This document shows positions 26,781-34,074 of a DNA stretch of 64,000 nucleotides, one piece after another. How positions within the stretch are numbered: the first letter of the stretch is position 1; every line of letters begins with the position of its first letter. Source of the stretch: Bacteroidales bacterium. GTDB lineage: Bacteria > Bacteroidota > Bacteroidia > Bacteroidales > UBA932. The notes below the pieces were generated by a model that saw only the letters and a program-made list of their open reading frames with translations, ran no database searches and had not been told where the DNA came from. The translations under genes and the position numbers were made by a program. The stretch covers positions 141,521 to 205,520 of the forward strand of contig JAFWRQ010000014.1 of the NCBI GenBank assembly GCA_017519865.1, read 5' to 3'.

Positions 26781-28187
26781 TTACGCAAATAAGGAAATGA
26801 TAAGGGCGACAAGGAAACCTGTGCAGCCCACGAGCGTTTCCATGACGGTCCAGGTCTTCAGGGTGGTCTTCTCGTCCATGCCCAGAAGGGATCTGACAAG
26901 CCAGAAACCGGAGTCGTTGAAGTGGGAGCAGACGGTGGCGCCGCCGGCGATGGCGGCCGTGATGCAGGCGAGGTGCGTGGGCGATAGCCCGGCCACCTCT
27001 GGCATCGCGGCAATGATGCCGGCGGCCATCGTCATCGCCACGGTCGCCGAGCCTACTGAGATGCGTACCAAAGCCGCGACCAGGAATGCGACTATCACCA
27101 TCGGGAAAGATGCGGATGCCACCGCATTGCCGATAATCCCGCCCAGGCCGGAATACTGCAGGATGTAGCGGAGCACTCCGCCGCAGGCGGTGACCAGGAG
27201 TATGAGCCCGACGGGCTCCAGCGACCTGGTCATCACTTTCTCAAGTTCTGCGGCGGAGTAGCCGTTGCGGTAGCCCAGCAGGGCCATCGCAGCGATTGTG
27301 GCGATGGTCAGGGCAACGAACGGCTCACCGAGGAATCCTATTATTTTTCGCGCGGGCGCGAGCGCGTCCACTACGCCGGCAACGGACTTCAGAATAATGA
27401 GTATCAGGGGAATAAGGATGATGATGGCGACCGTCCAGAAGGACGGAAGGCGTCGCGTCGCTCCGGTCGACTGCGGACTTTTCGCGGCAGCGCTTTGCGG
27501 GCTCCGCGCGGCCTCCGCCGCACTCTCCTCAACAGCCTCCCGCGCCGGCACGAAGTACTTCTTCCCACAATATGCTCCCCAGATCGGCCCAGCCACTATC
27601 ATGGCCGCAACGCCGCAGACTGCGCCGACCATGATCACACGGCCCAGGTCCACCCCGAGCATCGCTGCCACCAGCACCGGGCCGGGAGTCGGCGGGATGA
27701 AAGCATGGCCGACCGCCAGACCCGCCAGAAGCGGAATGGCGTAATACAGAGTTGAACGACCGGTCCTCCTGGCCAGCGAAAAGGCCAGCGGAATCAGGAT
27801 AATGAGTCCGGCATCGAAGAAAACAGGTATGGCAATGACCAGTCCGGTTATGGCCAGGGCCCACGCGGCCTTTCGGTCTCCGAACTTGTCTACAAGTGTC
27901 TCGGCCAGCACCTTAGCCCCTCCGGAAATCTCCAGGATAGCTCCGAACATCGAGCCTAATCCCACCAGCAGGGCTATTCCCTTCAAGGTGTTCCCCACCC
28001 CGTCGTCCACAGCGGACACAATCTGGTCGAAAGGCATCCCGCTGCCCAACCCTATCAGGACCGCACCCACAAGGATGGCTATCATCGCCGGAACCTTGAA
28101 GCGGATTATAAGAACCAGCAGGATCACCAGCCCCACGAGGGCTGCGACCACCAAACGTGTCGGATCCAATGCTGCGATTTCGTTCAT
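26781..28187 (-). CDS. GntP-family gluconate/organic acid permease
   Basis: 468 residues, about 12-14 hydrophobic segments. Family features: LVGLGSMFGAILEISGGA, AIPVFFDAGLIILIPL, HAFIPPTPGPV and SHFNDSGFWL near the C-terminus. GntP transporters are proton symporters for gluconate, idonate or related sugar acids. A hydrophilic Ala/Ser/Pro stretch rich in AAAKSPQS-like repeats sits near residues 220-245 in the central cytoplasmic loop. It is transcribed in the same direction as the glucan locus but is separated from it by the susD relic and a promoter, so a shared role is not implied. Confidence 0.92.
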   Translation of the reverse strand: MNEIAALDPTRLVVAALVGLVILLVLIIRFKVPAMIAILVGAVLIGLGSGMPFDQIVSAVDDGVGNTLKGIALLVGLGSMFGAILEISGGAKVLAETLVDKFGDRKAAWALAITGLVIAIPVFFDAGLIILIPLAFSLARRTGRSTLYYAIPLLAGLAVGHAFIPPTPGPVLVAAMLGVDLGRVIMVGAVCGVAAMIVAGPIWGAYCGKKYFVPAREAVEESAAEAARSPQSAAAKSPQSTGATRRLPSFWTVAIIILIPLILIILKSVAGVVDALAPARKIIGFLGEPFVALTIATIAAMALLGYRNGYSAAELEKVMTRSLEPVGLILLVTACGGVLRYILQYSGLGGIIGNAVASASFPMVIVAFLVAALVRISVGSATVAMTMAAGIIAAMPEVAGLSPTHLACITAAIAGGATVCSHFNDSGFWLVRSLLGMDEKTTLKTWTVMETLVGCTGFLVALIISLFA

Positions 28188-28224
28188 ACCGTTCCGGTAA
28201 TGCTTATTCGTTAACCGTCAAATG

Positions 28225-28232
28225 CAAATATA
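28225..28232 (-). promoter_or_regulatory. Candidate -7 element (TATATTTG) for the permease gene
   Basis: Exact match to TAnnTTTG on the minus strand, about 38 nt before the permease ATG. I see no convincing -33 element. Confidence 0.4.
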
Positions 28233-28376
28233 ACAAAAACTCCTCACGCCTCCCCCATCATCCCTCGGAAATACTATGGGTTGAGTGCGCTTATCCCTCT
28301 TGGGCTTCCCTGGAAAGGCTCTCCCCGTTCTCAACGATTTGCGCATCTCCTCCCTTTTCCTTCTGCCATCCCCATT

Positions 28377-28507
28377 GGTGTGCAGCTAGGTCGCTTTTGC
28401 ACATGAGAGTGTTCTGTAGGTCGGTTTGGTGTGCAGTTTGGCCTCTTTTGCACACCGAGGTATTCTGTAGGGTGGTGTGGTGTGCAGTTTGGCCGTTTTT
28501 GCCCACC
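28377..28507 (+). repeat. Three 29-bp REP-like palindromes at exact 51-bp spacing
   Basis: Units at 28377-28404/5, 28428-28456 and 28479-28507. Each is GGTGTGCA, a 13-nt centre, then TGCACACC or a close variant. The spacers are also similar (core TTCTGTAGG), so the full period is a 51-bp repeat. They lie just downstream of the transposase-like gene and are shared with copies at 29515-29594, 47979-48007 and 50802-50881. All units point the same way on the plus strand, with a T-rich right arm. Confidence 0.9.
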
Positions 28508-28526
28508 GGGGGATTGGATGGGCGGG

Positions 28527-29453
28527 CTATGGGAAGAGTTCTTTCACGATTTGTGGATCGAGATTGAGGATGCGACGGATCTGACCGTTGGTGGCGTTGT
28601 ACCTGTTTTTCATTTCAATGGCGATGCTTATTTTCTGGTCTGGAGCGAGAATGGAGGGACGCGGCTGATTGAAGGTTTTCCTGCATAGGGCAGTTACGGC
28701 TGAGAAGAGTTCTTCATCTGTCAGAAACACTTGATCCCCAAGTCTTTTTGCCGTCTCTGAGTATGCCTCGTAACTCTTGGTTAAGAGAGAGAAATACTGA
28801 TGTGCATCTCGGAAAAACAGCTCTCCGCCGCTTATGTCCACGAATGATTTGATAGAGATCATCCCGTCCTTGACAATCCAGTCATCCGGCAACGGCTGTA
28901 TCCTTCCGCGACAGAGAATGCGTTTTTCCTTGTATGTTAGACTCGCAAAGGTGGTACCGTCCGCATCGAGTCCCGGATTGAAATAATGCCTGCCCGAACT
29001 CCAGGGATATGAGAAAGGTGTGTAGGAGGGATGGGCGAGATAACCGTTCCGATGCACGTATACAATCTCGTTGCGAAGGGCTTTAAGCGACTCAATGGGG
29101 ATGAGGTTGCAATTGAAGTTGTTCAGGTCCACCGTCCGCCCGGTCTCACGGACAAATCGTTGGAGTTTACGCTTCCTTCTGTCGAAAAACGCGAGGACCT
29201 CGTCACGATTGCCAGCGGCGATATCATGTAGATGGTTGGACATTACTGTGCTGGAGTAAATGACGACAGGACCTTTGGTGAGGGCGGCGGAATTGACCCC
29301 GATACGGTACTCCTGGTCAGTCAGGAAGATACACCCTTGGAGATTGCCCGGGGTGCAAATATGCCAGAAAGGCCCACGGGTGTTGAAGAGGTACTCACAG
29401 TATTCCTCTTTGCGCGCGAATTCAGCGCGGGGATTGTTGTTGAAGTTTTCCAT
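28527..29453 (-). CDS. REP-associated tyrosine transposase (RAYT), Y1 HUH family
   Basis: 308 residues. VIYSSTVMSNHLHDIAAG carries the HUH motif (His74-Leu-His76) in the expected SNHxH context. EIVYVHRNGYLAHP followed by YPWSSGRHY matches the conserved tail of the Y1 transposase domain, with Tyr132 or Tyr138 as candidate nucleophiles. The region after residue 165 is a long C-terminal extension ending in a helix-turn-helix-like element (IAIEMKNRYNATNGQIRRIL), seen in many Bacteroidetes RAYTs. RAYTs nick single-stranded hairpin DNA and mobilise REP palindromes; they are usually single-copy, domesticated genes. Three palindromes lie directly 3' and two directly 5', all of one family, which strongly supports the assignment. 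Complete, with no sign of decay. Confidence 0.88.
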   Translation of the reverse strand: MENFNNNPRAEFARKEEYCEYLFNTRGPFWHICTPGNLQGCIFLTDQEYRIGVNSAALTKGPVVIYSSTVMSNHLHDIAAGNRDEVLAFFDRRKRKLQRFVRETGRTVDLNNFNCNLIPIESLKALRNEIVYVHRNGYLAHPSYTPFSYPWSSGRHYFNPGLDADGTTFASLTYKEKRILCRGRIQPLPDDWIVKDGMISIKSFVDISGGELFFRDAHQYFSLLTKSYEAYSETAKRLGDQVFLTDEELFSAVTALCRKTFNQPRPSILAPDQKISIAIEMKNRYNATNGQIRRILNLDPQIVKELFP

Positions 29454-29514
29454 GCGCCAAAACTAGCAAAAGATCCGTCTCCGCACATATAAAAAGATAT
29501 ATTTCTAGCGGCCC

Positions 29515-29594
29515 GGTGTGAAATATATATGTTTTTTCACACCGAGGATGTCTGTGGGTCGGTTTGGTGTGCAGTTTGGTCGCCTTTGCACACC
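29515..29594 (+). repeat. Two 29-bp REP-like palindromes, 51 bp apart
   Basis: Units 29515-29543 and 29566-29594 lie upstream of the RAYT gene. The second matches the GGTGTGCA/TGCACACC family. In the first the seventh stem base is A, not C, and its partner is T, not G, so pairing is kept (GGTGTGAA/TTCACACC). The centre of that unit is AT-rich. The spacing is again exactly 51 bp. Confidence 0.9.
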
Positions 29595-29644
29595 GAGAGA
29601 TCAGTGGGAAGGCCGCGAAAGATCAGGCGGGCAGAAGGGGAGGG

Positions 29645-30829
29645 TCAGGATTTTGGCCGGAAGAGACGGTCGATGACGAGGGCGATGGCTCCGTCGCCGG
29701 TGACGTTGCAGGCCGTGCCGAAGGAGTCCATGGCGATGTAGAGGGCGATCATCAGTGCCTGAGCTTCGGCGCCGAAGCCCAGGATGGAGCTGAGCGGCGC
29801 GAGGGCTGCCATGACGGCTCCGCCGGGCACCCCGGGCGCCGCCACCATCATGATACCTAGCATCAGGATGAATTCAAGGAACAGGGGGAAGGAGTGCGGC
29901 ATGCCGTTCATCAGGCAGACGGCCAGGGCGCAGCAGGTGATCTTCATCGCGCTGCCGGACATGTGGATGGTGGCGCAGAGAGGCACGCTGAAGCCTGCGA
30001 CCTCCTCGCGCACTCCGTTGGCGATGGTCTGCCGCAGCGTAACCGGGATGGTCGCTGCGGACGAAGATGTGCCCAATGCCGTGAAATAGGCGGGCAGCAT
30101 GCCTGCGAGCAGTTTCAGCGGATTCCTCTTGACCACCGCGCCGGCAATGCAGAACTCATAGAGCAGAATGAATATATGCAGTGCGAATATGACCAGGATG
30201 ATCATCGCAAAAACCTTCAGGACAGGGAAAACCTTGCCCGAGCAGGTCATATCCAGGAATATACCGAAAATATACAACGGCAGCAACGGGATGATGAGTT
30301 TCTCGATAGTCCTGGCGATGGCGCTGCGGAACTCCGAGAAGAAGCCCTTGAGGACCGGCAGGTCCATGTGGGCTATGCACAGTCCGAAGATGAACGAGAA
30401 CACCAGCGCCGTCATGACGTCCATCATCGAAGGAATGTTGATCGTGAAATATGGCTCTAGACCCGCGCCGGCGGCCGCGATGTCGGCCGGGCCGGCCTTG
30501 GATACGAGCGAGGGGAAGATCGCTTCCCCGACTCCGTATCCAAGCCCCGCGGCAAGGGCAGTGTCGAGATAAGCGATGGCCACGGTCACCAGAAGCATCT
30601 TCCCGGCGCTCTTGCCGATGTCGCCGATCGCGGCCGTGACGAGCCCGAGGATGATCAGGGGAATGAGGAATCCCAGCAACTGGGAGAATATTCCGTTGAA
30701 TGTAAGGAATATTCTGACGAACCATCCGGGCATCACCAGACCCAGTACGATGCCCAGTACTATCGCAATCAATACCCTCGGGAGGAGCCCGATGCGTCCT
30801 CGCTTCAATATGACGGAGTTAGCAGCCAT
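29645..30829 (-). CDS. Dicarboxylate/amino acid:cation symporter (DAACS family)
   Basis: 394 residues, about eight transmembrane helices plus two re-entrant loops. The serine-rich motif TALGTSSSAATIPVTL, the ATIHMSGSAMK segment and the DSFGTACNVTGDGAIALVID motif are those of the GltP/DctA family. It would import dicarboxylates, glutamate/aspartate or serine/threonine with Na+ or H+. Transcribed divergently from the DUF4988 operon with a 109-bp shared promoter region. Confidence 0.93.
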   Translation of the reverse strand: MAANSVILKRGRIGLLPRVLIAIVLGIVLGLVMPGWFVRIFLTFNGIFSQLLGFLIPLIILGLVTAAIGDIGKSAGKMLLVTVAIAYLDTALAAGLGYGVGEAIFPSLVSKAGPADIAAAGAGLEPYFTINIPSMMDVMTALVFSFIFGLCIAHMDLPVLKGFFSEFRSAIARTIEKLIIPLLPLYIFGIFLDMTCSGKVFPVLKVFAMIILVIFALHIFILLYEFCIAGAVVKRNPLKLLAGMLPAYFTALGTSSSAATIPVTLRQTIANGVREEVAGFSVPLCATIHMSGSAMKITCCALAVCLMNGMPHSFPLFLEFILMLGIMMVAAPGVPGGAVMAALAPLSSILGFGAEAQALMIALYIAMDSFGTACNVTGDGAIALVIDRLFRPKS

Positions 30830-30855
30830 GACCGTGTTTCTTGACGTGAATGTTA

Positions 30856-30863
30856 CAAATATA
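30856..30863 (-). promoter_or_regulatory. Candidate -7 element (TATATTTG) for the symporter
   Basis: Exact TAnnTTTG match on the minus strand, 27 nt before the start codon. A TTTC lies 23 nt further upstream, slightly far for a -33 element. Confidence 0.45.
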
Positions 30864-30906
30864 ACATCTTAGTCGCTTTTTTGGGAGAAATGTATAAAAA
30901 TTTATT

Positions 30907-30914
30907 TACATTTG
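30907..30914 (+). promoter_or_regulatory. Candidate -7 element (TACATTTG) for the DUF4988 operon
   Basis: Exact TAnnTTTG match, 25 nt before the ATG at 30939. A TTTTTTG lies about 23 nt upstream. A very short leader is predicted, as is common in Bacteroidetes. Confidence 0.5.
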
Positions 30915-30938
30915 TATAATTAGGAAATAGTAGTGCTT

Positions 30939-32444
30939 ATGCAAAGATTATTTAGAGCCGTGGTTCCAGTCGTCCTCGCGGCTTTCCTGACGGCCCTGAC
31001 GGGCTGTACGGGGTTGGTTCAGGACGATTTGGATGCAACCCATCAGAAACTGGATGCTCTCAAAGAGCTGGTCTCTTCTGTAAACAACCAATTAACAATT
31101 CTGAACAAGATCGTCGGCGAACTCGATGACAGCCACACTATCATTCCGGGCTCTTTCAAGGAGACGGATGAGGGATACGAGGTGTCATTCAAGGACGGGA
31201 AGACAATCGTCATCCCTTATGGCAAGGACGGTGTTGACGGAGAGACTTTCATCCCTGTCGGAGTCCTTTCCAAGGACGGTTATTATTATTGGACGGTCAA
31301 TGGAGAACCGATCCTCGGTGACGACGGCAAACCGATAAAGGCCGGTTCCACTGATGGGGTCGCACCCGAGATTACGGTCGAGGGTGACTATTGGTACATC
31401 ACCTGGAACTATCCGGACGGTACTACCGTCAAGAGGCGTCTTGCGAGTTGCGAGGATGTTGACGGCATCAGGGTGTTCTCGGGGTACGACAGGAGCGATC
31501 CCAACAAACTGGTCCTGACCCTCCTTGACGGTAACGTGATCGAACTGCCCTATTTCATCGAGTTCAACCTCTCGTTCGACGGAGCAGTCATGGATACCAT
31601 CAAAGTCTCGGCCGGAGAGCTTATCCCCATCCCTTACAAGGTTCTGGTGGAAGGCGGGACCGACCAGCCCGTTGTGGTCACATCCGGCACTGACGGCGTA
31701 TACTTCTCGCAAGTGGTCCGCGGCGAAGAATCCGGCGCCGGAGTTGTCAAGGTCCAGGTTCCGGACCCCTTCGAGGAGGGCTACATCCTTCTGAACGCTT
31801 ATTGCGGCGGCAATTCCACCACCAAAATGATCTCGTTCCAGGAGCGTCATATCCCGTTTGCGGAGCAGACGGTCCGCCTCGCCAGTGGTGAGGATACCCG
31901 GACGGTCGCTTACGATGCAAACTTCGATTATGAGATCTCGGTCGAGTATCCCGATGCCGAGGCCGATGCCGACTGGCTGGAGGCCAAGTCCGAATCTGGT
32001 AGCATCTCATTCAAAACCAGGTCCAATCCCAGCGATGCTGTCAGGAATTGTATCGTCAAGATAACCCCGAAGGACAACCCCGATTATCTCTGCACCACCT
32101 TCGAGGTCAAGCAGGCAACCAACCGGGCCATCGTTTTCGAGAATGATGAGAGTTCGACTTTGACTTTCACTTCCGACAGCGAGAGAGCTGTTTTAACTGC
32201 TCCGGCTGAGGGCGGTGACGCAATAATTTGGATGACTTCTTTGGACGGAACTTCGCTTTTTATAGAGATGCCTGAAGCTAATTGGTATACAACAGAGCTC
32301 AATCAAGTGGATGGCTTCTATAGGCTTAAAGTGCACGTGGATGCCCTTGGCTCTGCGGAGTCACGCAAAGCAGAAGGAGAACTAAAGGTTAAGATTATTA
32401 CTGCGAGTTTTCGTGTCGTATACTTTGATATTAACCAGGAATAA
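30939..32444 (+). CDS. DUF4988-type coiled-coil lipoprotein with BACON-like domains
   Basis: About 501 residues from the ATG; an in-frame GTG lies 6 bp upstream. Lipobox ALTGC, then a heptad-rich coiled coil (DATHQKLDALKELVSSVNNQ onward), then the DUF4988 head with ISFKDGKTI-like and GKDGVDGETF segments. The C-terminal half has beta-sandwich repeats of BACON type (DADWLEAKSESGSISFKT; EANWYTT). It is probably surface-exposed. BACON domains bind glycan or mucin, or act as spacers. First gene of a four-gene operon; 23 bp before the next. Confidence 0.75.
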   Translation: MQRLFRAVVPVVLAAFLTALTGCTGLVQDDLDATHQKLDALKELVSSVNNQLTILNKIVGELDDSHTIIPGSFKETDEGYEVSFKDGKTIVIPYGKDGVDGETFIPVGVLSKDGYYYWTVNGEPILGDDGKPIKAGSTDGVAPEITVEGDYWYITWNYPDGTTVKRRLASCEDVDGIRVFSGYDRSDPNKLVLTLLDGNVIELPYFIEFNLSFDGAVMDTIKVSAGELIPIPYKVLVEGGTDQPVVVTSGTDGVYFSQVVRGEESGAGVVKVQVPDPFEEGYILLNAYCGGNSTTKMISFQERHIPFAEQTVRLASGEDTRTVAYDANFDYEISVEYPDAEADADWLEAKSESGSISFKTRSNPSDAVRNCIVKITPKDNPDYLCTTFEVKQATNRAIVFENDESSTLTFTSDSERAVLTAPAEGGDAIIWMTSLDGTSLFIEMPEANWYTTELNQVDGFYRLKVHVDALGSAESRKAEGELKVKIITASFRVVYFDINQE

Positions 32445-32467
32445 AACACCCAGAAATAAATCATACA

Positions 32468-33505
32468 ATGAAAAAGTATATAATTGCAGGTATCATGGCA
32501 GTCGCGCTGATGGCGAGCGGCTGCGGCAAGTTCGTCAGGGACGAGCTTATCAATATGCAGAATGAGATCGACCGTCTGCAGGACGTCGTCGCGGAAGCCA
32601 ATGAGTCCTTAGGGACCCTTCAGGCAGTTGTCGACAAGATGGCCGCGGGAGGATTTATCGTCGACGTACAGGAGACAGCCTATGGCGACACCACCGCGTA
32701 CGTCCTCAAGTTCGGTTTTGTCGACGCTAACGGAAACGTCGTTGAAGATGCCAATCCCCTCATCCTCCGCACCGGAGTGGACGGAAGGGATGGCGAAGAT
32801 GCTGAACCTATCGTTGTCGGCGTCAAATATGACGAACAGGACTACCGTTGGTACTGGTGCGACTCGCAGACCGAAGAGTGGATCCTCGATTCGGAAGGCA
32901 ACCGTATCCCCGTGGACGGAAGGACTCCGGAACTTAAGATCGAGGACGACTTCTGGTGGGTGACGTTTGACTCCAATAAACCGGCTGAGAAGAAGGAGTG
33001 GACGAAGATGGGCCCCGCCAAAGGCAATCCCGAGGTCTTCTCGGACGTCAAGCCCCTTGACGACCGCGTAGAACTCACTCTCGCTTCCAGCGGCGAGGTG
33101 CTGACGATCATGCGCTACCTGCCCGTCGAACTCAAGCTGACCGTCGGCGACAAGGAAGTGGGCGAAAGCCTGCCTGTCAATCCCGGAGATACCCTAGCCA
33201 TCAACTATGCCCTGTCCGGAACGGCTGCCGCCAAGGCCATGGTCTTCGCCGGCACCGACGGCCGTTTCAAGACTTCCTTCAAGCGCCTGTCCGACACTAC
33301 GGGTGTCGTCAGGGTCATCTGCCCCGCTGTCATACCCGAGGATGGATATATATACATTAACGTAAACGATCCCAACGGCCGTTCCACGGTCCGGGTCATC
33401 AATTTCACCAAGGCTGAAGCCAATGTCCCTGAAGAGGGAGAAGGCTCCGGAGAGAGCTCCGGCTCCGGCGAAGGTTCGGGAGAGAATAATCAGGAGGGCG
33501 CGTAA
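32468..33505 (+). CDS. DUF4988-like coiled-coil lipoprotein
   Basis: 345 residues with lipobox MASGC, a short coiled coil (NMQNEIDRLQDVVAEANESL), a collagen-like TGVDGRDGEDAEP link and beta-rich segments parallel to those in the preceding gene. It ends in a Gly/Ser/Glu-rich tail (EEGEGSGESSGSGEGSGE), a flexible acidic terminus not present in the neighbour. The stop overlaps the next start (TAATG). Paralogous to the first gene; both probably form part of one envelope structure. Confidence 0.72.
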   Translation: MKKYIIAGIMAVALMASGCGKFVRDELINMQNEIDRLQDVVAEANESLGTLQAVVDKMAAGGFIVDVQETAYGDTTAYVLKFGFVDANGNVVEDANPLILRTGVDGRDGEDAEPIVVGVKYDEQDYRWYWCDSQTEEWILDSEGNRIPVDGRTPELKIEDDFWWVTFDSNKPAEKKEWTKMGPAKGNPEVFSDVKPLDDRVELTLASSGEVLTIMRYLPVELKLTVGDKEVGESLPVNPGDTLAINYALSGTAAAKAMVFAGTDGRFKTSFKRLSDTTGVVRVICPAVIPEDGYIYINVNDPNGRSTVRVINFTKAEANVPEEGEGSGESSGSGEGSGENNQEGA

Positions 33506-34074
33506 TGAAGAAGTTGTTGTTAATAGGTCTGCTGGGGCTGATATTGCCCCTGACGTCATCCGCCCAGATATGGACGGTGCAGACCAACGTCCTTGACTGG
33601 GCGGCCCTTGGGACCGTCAATGCCGAGGTCGGGGTGTCCCTGTCCCAGCATTTCTCCTTCATGGCGGGAGGCCGCCTGAATCCGTGGGAGTTCAAGGACA
33701 GCAAGCATGACATCCTGGTCTACAACCAGCAGAAGACCGTCTATCTCGGTGTCCGCTACTGGCCCTGGTACGTCAATTCCGGACTGTGGTTCTCTGCCAA
33801 AGCGCAGTACACTCCTTCCTTCGCTGTCTCGGGCCTGTGGTCCAAGGCGCTGACCGAAGGAAAGAACGGATTCGGCGGAGTATTGTCCGCCGGCTACACC
33901 TTCATGCTATCCAAGCATTTCAACCTTGAGGCCGGAATCGGTGCATGGGCGGGAGTCTTCCAGGACTACAGCGCCTATAACAGCCAGGCCAACAAGAATT
34001 ATGTGCGGGAGGAGGGACGCAAGACATGCATCCTTCCCGACCAGGTATCACTCAGCCTAGTTTACGTTTTCTAG
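33505..34074 (+). CDS. DUF3575-family outer-membrane beta-barrel protein
   Basis: 189 residues. Signal peptide MKKLLLIGLLGLILPLTSSA, then IWTVQTNVLDWAALGTVNAE, which matches the DUF3575 start, alternating amphipathic strands (GVRYWPWYVNSGLWFSAKAQ, SAGYTFMLSKHFNLEAGIG) and a terminal Phe (LSLVYVF) expected for an outer-membrane barrel. The family is often found with fimbrial or OmpA-like genes in Bacteroides. It is translationally coupled to both neighbours: overlap of 1 nt upstream and 0 nt gap downstream. Confidence 0.8.
   Translation: MKKLLLIGLLGLILPLTSSAQIWTVQTNVLDWAALGTVNAEVGVSLSQHFSFMAGGRLNPWEFKDSKHDILVYNQQKTVYLGVRYWPWYVNSGLWFSAKAQYTPSFAVSGLWSKALTEGKNGFGGVLSAGYTFMLSKHFNLEAGIGAWAGVFQDYSAYNSQANKNYVREEGRKTCILPDQVSLSLVYVF

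Noticed and set aside
28377-28507. CRISPR array (29-bp repeats with 22-bp spacers)
   Set aside because: Only two or three units, spacers shorter than usual and homologous to each other, repeats vary between units, no cas genes, and a RAYT gene explains them better.
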